A DNA stretch of 43,056 bases from Myrmaecium sp. VS I D KN 1 (Eukaryota; Ascomycota; Dothideomycetes; Valsariales; Valsariaceae): positions 10,744 through 53,799 of the forward strand of contig JADQAV010000006.1 of the NCBI GenBank assembly GCA_019775845.1, written 5' to 3'. The position numbers and the translations under genes were made by a program. Positions 18,301-29,300 of this stretch are shown here, in pieces (the first letter of the stretch is position 1; the number at the start of each line of letters is the position of its first letter). A model generated the notes under the pieces. The model was not told where the DNA came from. It made no database searches and saw nothing but the letters and a program-made list of their open reading frames with translations.

Positions 18301-21300
18301 GTTACCATGTCTGTTTCCAGATTTAGGCAATCCCATAGTTCCGAATTTTGTTCTAACATTTTCTTTAGGTTGTTTACTCTTCACGTTAAAGGAAATTATT
18401 TTTCCCTGGTTATAATGGTTCCTAATCCTTATCACTATCTCAAATAAGAATTCATTAATATATATCTTTACGCAGCCTAGATATTGCCCTATAGATGAGG
18501 CCCCTTGTGAATAAACTTCAAACAGTATAGTCTTAACCTTGGAAATTTCAGCTCAGAAAGCTACTCAAACTGTCTGCTCAGTTCTAATCTTTCTTTTATA
18601 CAGAGATGCTAAGTTCAAGATCGGGCTTTCCCCTTTCCCTAACTCTGTTGCTGGAGTCATTTTGGAACAATGACTAGAATCTGTTAGGATTCCTTGAATA
18701 AATTCGGCGCAATGGCGCACAATAGTACTATAAGCATATAATCTTTTTATTCTAAATTGAGATAATCCCACTACACTTCCTATAATCAAAGATAATAAAG
18801 AACTAATTAAAAAAGTGGTAGTTCAAGTAAAATTAAGAGAATTGGAATCACTTGTGTAATATACCAATTCTAAAAAGAAAGTAAATATAGAAATTTTTGG
18901 AATTATGGCTACAAAAGTTGTAACTATAGTAGGGTCAGTGGATTGGTTACCCTGCCCTCCGAACCGTACGTGATAGTTTCCCATCATACGGCTCTCCACC
19001 AAGAGGCTGTTTTGGACATATGAAGACTAGAAGTATTTTAGTTAAGTATGTCTTTTAGGTCTGGTTATCCCGGAGGTAATTAGGTGAACTTACTGATGGT
19101 TTTTATATCTCAGTAGTTTAGCTTTCCGCTGTGATATAGGCTATGATGGTAGCTACATAGCGGAATCTGCTTTCTTAGATATGCACCAGTTCATTCACTA
19201 TAAGTCGAATTTCCGGTACGCATTTTACGTCTAATGTCTTTCACCTTTCTGACATGGTGCATTTCGACATTAGAGTTTGATCCACAGACTGTACAGGCTT
19301 TGTTGATATTAGATTCTGTAAGTTTATTGTTTCAGCTCACGTCTAAGAAATCTAAACCTTTTTTGACGTGTGTCCCTCTTTTATATTCATGTATGGCATT
19401 AAGGTTCTTGGGGGAATATAACTTGATATCCGTTTCCGGACATTGGAGGTCTTTACCAAATCTCTTGAAGACGGCCCCAAGAGTTCTAATCTTTAGCTTC
19501 TTCGCAAGAGTAAGCGCACAACTTTCTTTCAAAATCCAAATCACATCTCACAGTTTAACTCGATTTCCTGCAAAGGAGTAGAAGTTTAGAATACCGTGAA
19601 TTTTGGAGTTATAGAAAGATATTATCTCGTGGTGAGATAAATTGATCATGGCATTTTTCGCTGTACCTCTAGGAACTAGGCAATTAGCTCTATTCTTCGC
19701 AAGCCCTGCATCAACAATTTTTTTGAAGATCTTCTTCGAGTCAGCATAAACTCTAAGTCTTGTTATCATTCTCCTACGTATTCCGCTTGAAGTTTTGATT
19801 AGACTATTTCTTATCATGTTGGCTCTGCTAATTTGCGCACCCAAGAAATTGAAACCTTCCTTTTGGATGTTGCTAATTACTGTCTTTTCAAGATTTAGGG
19901 ATAATCCGCATTTATTCGCTAGTACACTCTTGATTCTTGCCCGTATGTTTTCCGCATCTTCGAAAGATCCGATAACAAGGATTACGAAGTCATCTGCATA
20001 TCTCACGTATAGCATTCTTTTGAAGTTGGGATCTAGCGGGTTATATGCGTTCATTTTACGCATAGCCTTTAAGGTATCCTTTCTGATTAAAGGATCGCTT
20101 GACCTTCTTCTCCTTATTTCCAATTTGTTATATTCAGAGTTTTTTCGTCTGGTCTTACCTTTATTGAAGTCGTTTCTTAGCTTTTCAGCATAGGTATCTA
20201 GCTCATGTAGAACTATATTACTTATTAAAGGACTAAGTACGCTCCCTTGGGGTGTACCAACGTTGCTCTGAATTAACTTACCAGACTTAGGGTCAATGTA
20301 TCCAGCCCGTAGAGCCTTTTTAATAAGCTCTAAGGTTCTAACACATTTGACTCTTTTCTTTATTTTGGCCATGATTATATCATGAGGGATACTGTCGAAA
20401 CATTTGCTAATGTCTCCCTGTACCACTCAGGTGTAGTTACCCCCTTGTAAATAGAGAGTTTCTAACGCTGTATGTACGGATTTTTTCGGTCTGAAACCGT
20501 GACTATTCGGTGAGAATAGCGGTTCTCAGATTTGCTCTAGGATTGAAGCTAAAGCTTTTTGAACGATTTTCTCTCTAGGCGAGTTAATTCCCAGGGGTCT
20601 CTCCTTACCGTTAGATTTAGGGATCATTACCCTTCTAGCAGGGGAGAAGTCGAATTGGCCTTTAGCCAGTCTAGCCCCAAGGTCTTCGAATCACTTTCAA
20701 GATAGACCGTCTAATGTGTCCTCCGTATGACCTTTAGTCATATTACCTGGTTTACTTCTAATTTCTTCGTAACACGCGACTAAGAAGGCCGGGTTTTTCA
20801 TAATGTTTATTAGCCCATTATATACATTTTGATTGTTACAGTATGTCTGAAGTTCTTTCTTCACTAAACCAACGAACGAATCAGATTTCCGAGTCTTATG
20901 GGCATTGTAAGAGGATTTGTCTGAGACATGTTTTTCGAGGGGTTTAATTTCTAGTAACTTCGCTTCTTGGCTGTCTCCCTTTGAAATATTACTATTTCTA
21001 CTATGGAGACTCCGTCTCCGCATTAATGACGTATCATTAGAGGCGGTTGGATCCCGGAGTAGCGCTAGTCTGCCATATATATTCCGGTTTAGGTTCTTGC
21101 ATTGATTAAATCTGAGGGAAGTCGTGTGTGTTGTATTGGCTTTATTTCAGAGCCCTACTATTCTGAAAACACAATCACAAATATACTGATAGATCCTGGT
21201 TGAAGTATATTGCCTGCTTGTATGCCACTTCAATGTATCAAGTTCGTTATCCTGACCATGCCGGAAGCCACTAACACCTGTCCAAGGGAATTCCAGGATT

Positions 21301-22616
21301 CCCCGCTTAGTGTTTTCGTCCTCTGCTATAACACGACGTAGGGTTATTAGCCCTATGTATGCCAAGAACGTGTGGTACTCTAAGAGAATTAAGTATTCTC
21401 TTAAGCCAATGATGAGTAGTCTCATTTTTTTGAGACAGCAGATTAGCGCCCTTTCGGCGCACGTAGGGATAGCATCATAGACGTCAGGGCTTCAAAAATG
21501 AAAAGGTGCAGCAGATACTTTAAATAAAAACCCTACAGACATTATTAATAAACTAATATTAATATAATGAGATTTATATCAATAAAGTATATTATCATTA
21601 TCTAATTCTATATTACTATGATCTCATTCTATATTAATATCTGATATACTGTTTATTATGTATAAACCATCTAAGCTAGTAGTCCCCGAATTAGCATATA
21701 ATAAACTAGTAGCTAATAATATAAAACAGGATGATAATCCACCTAGTAAAAAATAAGTAAGACCTCCTCAAGTAGATTGTTCAGAATTTCTATAAGAAGA
21801 TGATAATAAATATAATCCATAACTTTGAAGTTCAATAGATAAAAATATTGAGACTAAATCAGAAGATGAGATTAAAAACAATGCACCAGTTATAATAAAT
21901 AAAATAATGAGAGGATATTCAATTATTTTAAATTGTTCTGCTTTTATATTTATTAAATCTCAGAATCTTTCTATACATATGTTATTAATTTCTTCCTTTT
22001 CATCTTTTTCTTCCTCTTCATCTTTTTTTTTCTCTTCATCTTTTTCTAAATTTACAAATACACGTTTTGTTTTCCTTGGAAATATTCTAAAGAGATCATC
22101 TAGAGGATGTCCATAGATTAAATTTAAATCGGGATATTTTATATATCTAGTATATCCAGGAGAAGGCCTATGATAATGGAAAGAAGTAGCTATATAGTTA
22201 TGTCTTATCCTCACATTTTTCCTCATACCCTTAAAGAATGGAATAAATATTTTTTTTTTTATAATTCCTATTTTTTTTTTTATAATTTCTATTTTTTTTT
22301 CTATTTTTTTTTTTATATTTTCTTCTGAATATATTTCACTAATAATTTCTCTGGGGTAATAAGAAGTTAAAATCAATATTATTGCACTTAATAATAAAAT
22401 AAAAAAATGAAAAAATTGAGTGTTAGAACTAGCATGGTATAAACCTCCATACAATCCTATACCTTTGTATAAAAAATTAAATGTTAAATTAATATAAATT
22501 AAAAAAATAGAGTATATAATACTTATTACGGAAGTTCTTGAAAATAAAATTGATAAATCTCGTTTTAATGTTACGGCATTTGATAATAATAAACAAGTTA
22601 AACTTGATAATAACAT
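15326..22616 (-). CDS. nad2: NADH dehydrogenase subunit 2, three exons, expanded
   Basis: ND2 is an antiporter-like proton-pumping membrane subunit of complex I. Exons: 22616-21463, 18928-18721, 16318-15326; 2355 nt, 784 aa, in frame. Conserved blocks are [72 protein letters not shown] and [15 protein letters not shown]. Fungal ND2 is usually near 550-600 residues; the excess lies in two places. One is a charged Lys/Glu-rich loop (about residues 96-218, [21 protein letters not shown] and [13 protein letters not shown]). The other is a stretch before the last helix (about 620-745) with [13 protein letters not shown] repeats. Both lie between membrane segments and keep the frame. Exon 3 is open only with TGA as Trp. 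The stop TAA overlaps the nad3 start. Confidence 0.94.
16363..16402 (-). ncRNA. group II intron domain V (nad2-i2)
   Basis: A 34-nt hairpin GAGCCGTATGATGGGAAACT/ATCACGTACGGTTC, the catalytic hairpin of group II ribozymes, lies about 45 bases before the intron end. The same sequence recurs in nad2-i1. Confidence 0.9.
16432..18336 (-). CDS. group II intron maturase, RT-X-HNH (nad2-i2)
   Basis: 634 aa from ATG 18336 to TAA 16432-16434, under table 4; the frame is open up to about 18525 with no earlier ATG. RT blocks: [23 protein letters not shown] (RT1-2), [26 protein letters not shown] (RT3), [13 protein letters not shown] (RT4) and YVRYADDWMLG with the catalytic YADD (RT5). Then comes the maturase domain X ([15 protein letters not shown]) and a C-terminal HNH nuclease: [31 protein letters not shown]. 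All key residues are present, so it looks able to support splicing and retrohoming into nad2. It is not in frame with exon 2. Confidence 0.93.
18959..18997 (-). ncRNA. group II intron domain V (nad2-i1)
   Basis: The hairpin GAGCCGTATGATGGGAAACT/ATCACGTACGGTTC is identical to that of nad2-i2 over its length, about 30 bases before the intron end. Confidence 0.9.
19080..21425 (-). CDS. group II intron maturase, RT-X-HNH (nad2-i1)
   Basis: 781 aa from ATG 21425 to TAA 19080-19082. The frame also runs back through the intron start into nad2 exon 1 ([14 protein letters not shown]), so it may be made as a fusion and cut. RT blocks: [60 protein letters not shown] and [11 protein letters not shown] with the YADD site. 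Domain X includes [17 protein letters not shown]. The HNH end reads [30 protein letters not shown]. All catalytic positions are kept. The N-terminal 230 residues before RT1 are longer than in nad2-i2. Confidence 0.93.
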
Positions 22617-22639
22617 AAAATGTAAAAAAAAGAATTTAG

Positions 22640-22862
22640 ATACAATTAATCGAAAATATAATTTAAATCGCAGTACAATCTATATGCCAAATATAATTTA
22701 AGTAACAATATAATCTATATCGCAAATATAATTTAAGTAACAATATAATCTATATCGCAAATATAATTTAAGTAACAGCATAATCTATGTCACAAATATA
22801 ATTTAAATCGTAGTATAATCTACAACGTAAATATAATTTAAATTGCAAATACAATCTAAGTA
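22640..22862. repeat. 35-nt tandem repeat array upstream of nad2
   Basis: About six copies of TCTATATCGCAAATATAATTTAAGTAACAATATAA, the outer ones diverged. It starts just upstream of the nad2 ATG (22616) and runs into the next ORF fragment. Confidence 0.86.
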
Positions 22863-23081
22863 TTTGGATTTGGATCTCGATATCAGAGGGGTTAAGATTC
22901 TATATGACTTATCAATTTCACCATTTCTGATTGCTTTGATAAGTCTATTATATTGATGATTCAAATGATGGTTAGCTCTTTTTATTGCCTTAACATCATA
23001 GCCAGTGTAAGGTTTACATGGTATTCTCCATGTACCCTTGGTAGGGTATGAAATAAATGTATCACCCCTAACAGGAATCAC
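22803..23081 (-). other. short ORF fragment, possibly the N-terminus of a reverse transcriptase
   Basis: The minus frame (92 codons) includes GTWRIPCKPYTGYDVKAIKR and RLIKAIRNGEIDKSYRILTP. The pattern Gln/Asn-Arg-Leu-Ile...Ala...Gly-x-Ile-x-Lys...Leu resembles the short domain before RT1 in group II and plasmid reverse transcriptases, but there is no RT core behind it, and the two ends run into tandem repeats. I see it as a possible relic of a mobile element; function not established. Confidence 0.35.
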
Positions 23082-23145
23082 CCCTAACAGGAATCACCCC
23101 GAACAGGAATCACCCCTAACAGGAATCACCCCGAACAGGACCATT
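23058..23145. repeat. 16-nt repeat, five copies
   Basis: AACAGGAATCACCCCT/G, head to tail, relatively GC-rich. It overlaps the start of the ORF fragment at 22803-23081. Confidence 0.87.
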
Positions 23146-23148
23146 AGA

Positions 23149-23253
23149 TAGCGTATTTTGACTTACGTCGTTTATAGCAAAAGAAAACGTATTTTGACTT
23201 ACGTCGTTTATAGCAAAAGAAAGCGTATTTTGACTTACGTCGTTTATAGCAAA
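23149..23253. repeat. 36-nt repeat, three copies
   Basis: Unit GCGTATTTTGACTTACGTCG plus TTTATAGCAAAAGAAA, three nearly exact copies. The + strand frame through it (LTYVVYSKRKRI three times) is a by-product of the 36-nt period. Confidence 0.88.
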
Positions 23254-23382
23254 ATCTACACTGAGCTGTTTGTCGTCTTTCATAATTTTACACTTTTTAT
23301 AATATTAGGCTTATTAGTCGGAGTTCCTACATCCGGTAGGTCCTCTTAAGGAGCAGCGCTAGAAACTTGGAAGATTTTATAA

Positions 23383-23491
23383 TCAGGCTGATTTCTCCCT
23401 ATCAGAGGTTAAGGCTGATTTCTCCCTATCAGAGGTTAAGGCTGATTTCTCCCTATCAGAGGTTAAGGCTGATTTCTCCCTATCAGAGGTT
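23383..23491. repeat. 27-nt repeat, four copies
   Basis: Unit GGCTGATTTCTCCCTATCAG plus AGGTTAA, four exact copies. A diverged single piece (TATCAGAGGGGTTAAG) occurs at 22879-22896. Confidence 0.9.
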
Positions 23492-24422
23492 AACTTGGTA
23501 CCTACGACCAACCATTTATAAGAACCGTAAGATAAAACATAGGGTATACCTCGGAAGCGTCTTTATAAACCTCTTCCTATGCATAAAGACCCCAAGAAAT
23601 ATTTCGCAAATATAATATCTCTCTAAAGCCTACTTTAGGTAAAAGAAAATACAAAACCACAAAACCCAAAAAGCAGTATCTTAGTAATATATCGGGGTTT
23701 TATTTCCCACCTACTACCCTATTTCAGTCTTTAGGTTTTTCTTTGTATTTTTTTAACTAACCTAAAGCCTTTAAACTTACTATAAGAAGGTAATTATGAA
23801 AGACATAAGAAGGTAACTACGAAAGACATAATATATAAATATAAAGAGAACTCTCTATAAAAAAGTATAAAACCCAAAATAAAAAAATATAAATCATAAC
23901 CGATTCTCTAATAGCTAGATAAAACATAAATAGTAATTTTTAATTTTAACCTTTCTTTTAAATTAAAATATTATTTATATTTTACTTAAAAATATAATAA
24001 TTATACCCTAAATAACCGCAAGGCCCCTTGGGCTTTACTTAACATAATCTGTTAATCTTCTCCCTACCTTACCTTACTTAAAAAAAAAAGGGGTTTCCCT
24101 TAGAGGGGATTGCTAAGACAAATATATAAATTTTAATCCGATTGCTAAGACAAATATATAAATTTTAATCCAGCAGTATTTTTATAAAGAGCAAATATTC
24201 TTTTAGGAACGCTATAGTATATTATAAAAAAAGTATAAAGTATAAAAAATAATATACCTCTAAAAAAAAGAAAAATTATATTTTCTTTTTGTATTTTTAT
24301 TTCTCTTTTTTTTGGTTGTTTTTTGTATTTTTGTTTTTTAAATCTAAAAAAAAAGAAAACCTTCTATAAAAGATTAAAAAAAATTAGTTTAAAGTTTACT
24401 TTTTTTTACTAGATAATCTAGT
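23492..24422. other. spacer without a supported gene
   Basis: AT-rich sequence with A/T tracts and a few GC patches (for example 24018-24035). The only structure I see is a perfect 32-nt direct repeat at 24109-24172. No tRNA or conserved protein block was found on either strand. Confidence 0.6.
24109..24172. repeat. 32-nt direct repeat, two copies
   Basis: GATTGCTAAGACAAATATAT plus AAATTTTAATCC occurs twice with no spacer. Confidence 0.88.
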
Positions 24423-25967
24423 TTATCTACCACCATTTCCTCTAGAGTTACCATAATAAAATTCCCAAATTTTCATCTCACGATATCTATTTGTTTGATT
24501 TGTTTTCCATTCGTGAATGAAAAGAAGTCTATATCTTGAATAAAAATTTAGTTTATCTCTGTATAGTCCATCAGCCCTTCTAGTTTGTTCAACACTATTT
24601 CTTAAAGACTGTCATTGAGTATCATTAGGTTCTAATGGGGGATGTAATATATATGCTTGAACACTATTAGATAAGTTTTGTTGAAACCGCAAAGAACCAT
24701 TATGATAGAAAAGATATAAAGCTTCTCCACTTCAATGAGAACTTAGTCCATAGATATTCGGTTGTTCTATACAAATAGGAATTAGGTTAGACTCAACTCC
24801 AGTCCAAAGAGTAGAAAAATCATATAAATTCAAATCTAAATGTTGTGAAGCTAGCATATTATTAAATCAGACTCTTACTTGATTAATTTCGAAAGGAGTA
24901 GCTACACGACTATAATCCCTCGTATTATTTACTTGATAATAGCTACGCTGAATAGAATTTGTTGAAGAACTACTAGAAGCTACAGGACTATTTCTAACAC
25001 TAGATATAGGAGGGTTAGTCGTAGTTAAAGCACTACTAGAAGATACAGGACTATTTCTAACACTAGATATAGGAGGGTTAGTCGTAGTTAAAGCACTACT
25101 AGAAGCTACAGGACTATTTCTAACACTAGATATAGGGGGGTTAGTGATAGTTAAAGCACTACTAGAACCTACAGGACTATTTCTAATATTAGATATAGCA
25201 TGGTTACTGGTAGTTAAAGCACTACTAGAAACAACAGGACTATTTCTAACACTAGATATAGGAGGGTTAGCGATAGTTAAAGCACTACTAGAAGATACAG
25301 AAGTTACTCCATTATTATTAGATGGAGTAGAGTTTAATAGACTATGGATATTAGACCTACGAAAGGTGTTGACTGAAGTACTAGTAGAAGCGATATTACT
25401 AATATTAGAAAAACCACTCTCATTATTAGCTGTAGAAATATTACTAATATTAGACGGACCTCCTCCATTATTAACACCAGAATAAAATCCAACTCCATAA
25501 CAAACTCGAGTTGAACCAAAAGAAAACACAATACGTAGTAGCTTAGAAAAGTCTAATAATTTAGAAATACGTAACGAAATAGGATTTGATCTAAAAAAAA
25601 TATAATCGAAAAACCCAAGTAATTTATCTAAATGAAACTTAGAATTTGCAAAAATAAAATCTCCTATACTTTTCATAAAAACCATATTAACTATAACGAT
25701 TTCTTTTATATCAACCATATTATTTAAAATAATTTTTTTATCTAAATCTTCCAAAATAGGTAATAAATAAATAAAAAAAAATTTTTTTAATGCAGGTATG
25801 ACATAAGGAATAAAATAAAAATAACTACCTAAAGCGGTAAGTAATAATCATAATAAATATAAGGGAGAAGTTTTATCTAAAATAAATTCAGTTTTAAAAC
25901 TTCAATTAATTTTATATACTCTAGAACCTACCTGAGTTAATTTATCAATAACCCATGTTAATGCCAT
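24423..25967 (-). CDS. ORF B, large unknown membrane protein with 21-residue repeats
   Basis: 514 codons from ATG 25967 to TAA 24423-24425 using table 4; the same frame is open upstream to about 26366, overlapping the cob end, and encodes further hydrophobic segments (IVLCVILSLLLLVYSLFGVW) without an ATG, so the true protein may be longer. The N-terminal part has membrane-like stretches (YLLWLLLTALGSYFYFIPYVI). The middle is Ser/Asn-rich with about five and a half copies of a 21-aa unit (SALTTTNPPISSVRNSPV core). The last 150 residues are non-repetitive and look folded (LYDFSTLWTGVESNLIP; GLSSHWSGEALYLFYHNGSL). I recognise no family. ORF A on the other side of cob has the same plan: membrane N-terminus, repeat middle, unique C-terminus. 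Confidence 0.75.
24965..25310 (-). repeat. 63-nt repeats within ORF B
   Basis: Five to six in-frame copies of a 63-nt unit containing ACAGGACTATTTCTAACACT on the + strand. Copies differ by a few bases, some changing residues (NPPISS versus NHAISN). Confidence 0.9.
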
Positions 25968-26347
25968 ATAAAAATTAATAATACATTTTAAAAAATTTAT
26001 AAATGAACTTGTTATATCTATATTAAATATACATATAACTACAACTCTAGTAATGTATAAACCTAAAATTGTACAACCAATAGTTATATATTTTTTTCTT
26101 ACAAAAGTAAAAAATAATTTTAATTTTTTTATAAAAGAAGAAAATAATACTTTAAATGAGTTACGGTTTATAAATTTGTCCTCTTTTAATTTCTCATTAT
26201 AATACTTATTTACCCATATACATAAATTTCTAAATAGTATAATTAAATTAAATAAAAAGAAAGAATCCCATACTCCAAATAAAGAATAAACTAATAGTAA
26301 CAGAGAAAGTATTACACATAGTACTATTGGTTGAAGACATCTATAAA

Positions 26348-29300
26348 TTAAAAAAGGCTCAAAAATTTTTTATTTAAAGATGAATCTTTATTTAAAGATA
26401 ATTCTACTAAACTATTTTCTAATAAACTTACTAAAGGTACTATAATTAAAAAATGTGCAAAATATAAAACTGTACTTATTTGGCCTAACTCGATAAACGG
26501 AGTCTCAACATGTTTAGCTCCTATTTGCATTAATATTAAAAAATTAGCTACAAAAATAAAGAAAGCTATTTTACTAAAAGGTCTAAATTGTATACCTCTA
26601 GTTCTACTTAAGTCTGTAAAAGGCATTGCTAATAATATTAATATTGCACTAAACATAGCTATAACACCTAATAGTTTATTAGGTATAGATCTTAAGATAG
26701 CATAGAAGGGGAGAAGGTATCACTCTGGTACAATAGCAGGTGGTGTTTGCATTGGATTTGCCATTACATAATTTTCTGAATCACCTAAAGCATTAGGCAT
26801 AAAGAAAACAAACATAGACAATACTATAATAAATAAGAATATAGTAATTAAATCTTTAAATATAAAGTATGGAGCAAAAGGTAATCTATCATAGTTACCT
26901 GAAACACCTAAAGGATTACTTGAACCTGCACTATCGTGTAATGCTATTAAATGCATTAACGCTAAAGCTGCTAATACAAAAGGTAACACAAAATGTAATG
27001 AGAAGAATCTATTTAAAGTGGCATTATTCACAGAGAATCCACCTCAAATAACAAATAATTATTGATAAATAGTTTAAAATTTACCATCAAAACTTTAGGT
27101 TTTGTTTAGACTAATTCTTCAATTTTTTACATATTATAATAAATATTTTTACAAAAATTGTGAGGTATTCGTGTTAAGCTTATTGTGGTACTACTCACTT
27201 ATTAGTCGTTGAACGTTTTTGACATCTAAATGTACCGTGTCAAACTTCGCTGCAAATAATTTAAATTAACGGAGGAAATATTAATTAAATGTCCTTGCAA
27301 TTATCCTCATTTGCCTCTAAAACATTAATGTTTTAAGGAGCCTATTTTTTTTTCTTTTTAAAAAAAAAAAAAGCCAGAAATTATCCTATAAGTACTTTAG
27401 GTACAGGCTAAAAAAAGGAGAGAGTAGATATAATAATTAAATTCTTATTAATTATTCAGGAAAATTAAGATTAGCGTAACGAGAACTATTACGCAGATTA
27501 GTTAACCATTTTAAATATTGAATATTTTTTAAACCAATTAAAGGATGTAAACCAGAAAACGAGAAAAAATTAATCACGGTTTGTATGTCAGCTTTAGAAC
27601 TTACACCAAATTGATTATATAAGCCTTTTTCAGTCTCTATTTTCCGACTTGTATTAAACACCAATTTAAAGGCTTCAAATAACATAAGGTGTACTCTTTG
27701 TTTTAATTGAAAGCATCCATCATTATTTTTTTTTACAAAAAAGGAACCTTCAGCCATTGTAAATCCAACTATTCAGTTTTTAAAGAACGATAAATTTGCA
27801 TAATCTAAGGCTGTTTTAGGTAATTCAAATAATGTAGGTATTTCTTCTTTAACCGGTAACTTATCATAAACTTTTTTATCCTCTTTTAAGATAAAGATAG
27901 CTAAGTCAAATTGAGCTCTTCGAGTATCAGTTAAAAAGAATATACCATGGTATAAAAATAATGGAAAAAGAACTTCTTGTAAATCAGTCTTATTAATTAT
28001 TAATTTACAACTTGGACTTTTATGATCACGATTTACTGTAATTTTTCCTATTTTTAATACAGATTTAATATACTCTAATGTAGAAATATCATCTAAATGT
28101 ATTGAAATTACAAGTTTAATAGTTATAAAACCTTTTCCCGTTTTAGTTATTTGAATATAACCATCACCATCTATTAAACCAGCTAAAAAAGCTAGAAAAG
28201 ATGAAGGAATAGAAAGATATTCTTTTTTATCTAATCTTATTTTTTTATTCCCCTTTTTTAACGCATGTACACTAACAGTACCTATAGTAGGCAACACAGA
28301 ATTAGTTATATAGACTATGTTTGAATAATATTCTGTTATGTTTTCTGACTCAACTATGTCTTGGCCAACTCAAGGTATGGCACTCATTAAGTTAGTAATA
28401 CAAAAATTTAGGACCTAAATAGTATTAAATAAAGTAAATGCAGCAGAATTCTATATAGAAGATTGAGAAGAATAGGCTTTGATTCTTTTTACAGTTTGAG
28501 CAACTATTAAACCCTGTTTATTTTTTACAGGTCTACCATCGTTTAAGCGTTGTGTTATAATATTATTACTTACCTGTAAAGCTTTAGCGCAAGAAACACC
28601 ATTAATATAATAATTAATAGAACCGTCTAAAAAAATAGCTTTAATAATATAAGTAGATCTTATATGTTTTTTCTCATTAATTATCATAGCTCTACCTTCA
28701 GAATCTATGCTTATTAAAGGTTTTGATTTAATTAAAAGATCTAATTCTGATTTAGTAGCATTATCAAGAGTTAAAGGCTTAGAATTTGTTGACAATCTAT
28801 TATTATTCATTGTATCTCCTAATTTAATTATTAATTCTTTACCTTTATCTGTAAGATGTTTACCTTCTAATACTAAAAAAGCTATTTTTCTAAAATCAAG
28901 GTAATCAAAATATTTTTTAGTATAAAATGTTATGCAATCAAAATAAGGTATTAATATATTACATATGTAGTCTATTTGATATATTTCTAAGATAGAGATA
29001 GGCTTATGACCCTGTTTTATTTTTTTATCACTAATATTAATTAGTTTAGTAGTACTACCTAAAATATAAGAGGACTCGTCTAATTGATTTAGAAGAAACT
29101 CTCGTATCTTTTCTAAAACTACTCTATTAGCTGTTGTAGTAACAAGTGCTACACGAGCAGTCATATCATGTTTATTTAAATAAAAGGATCCATCACCCTC
29201 TAGAAAACCTACCAAATAATTACCTGTAATAGTGATACAATGTCCCACAGGTAAATCAAAATTTACCCTTTTATCATTCATACCATCCTTTAATTTAAGA

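Larger units (their letters stand above)
16319..18720 (-). mobile_element. group II intron nad2-i2
   Basis: The 5' end after ACTATT is GTGCGCC (18720 down), matching the group II GUGYG start. Domain V lies at 16363-16402 (GAGCCGTATGATGGGAAACT, then TACGGTTCGG), and the 3' end is AT at 16319 before TCACATGTAGG. It holds one maturase ORF. Confidence 0.9.
18929..21462 (-). mobile_element. group II intron nad2-i1
   Basis: The 5' end GTGCGCCGAAAGGGCGC (21462 down) follows ATCCCTAC; the 3' end is AC at 18929 before TATAGTTACAAC. Domain V is at 18959-18997. The ORF covers most of the intron. Confidence 0.9.

Noticed and set aside
17159-18415. Several open frames on the + strand over nad2-i2
   Set aside because: They mirror the minus-strand maturase (YADD, HNH present there); no recognisable protein on the + strand.
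19234-20193. Open frames on the + strand over nad2-i1
   Set aside because: Antisense shadows of the RT-HNH maturase.
23058-23491. CRISPR-like look of the repeat clusters
   Set aside because: Units are contiguous without spacers, and this is mitochondrial DNA; they are minisatellites.
23158-23615. Two + strand frames with LTYVVYSKRKRI and ISPYQRLR repeats
   Set aside because: The repeats have lengths divisible by three (36 and 27 nt), which keeps any frame open; no other protein features.
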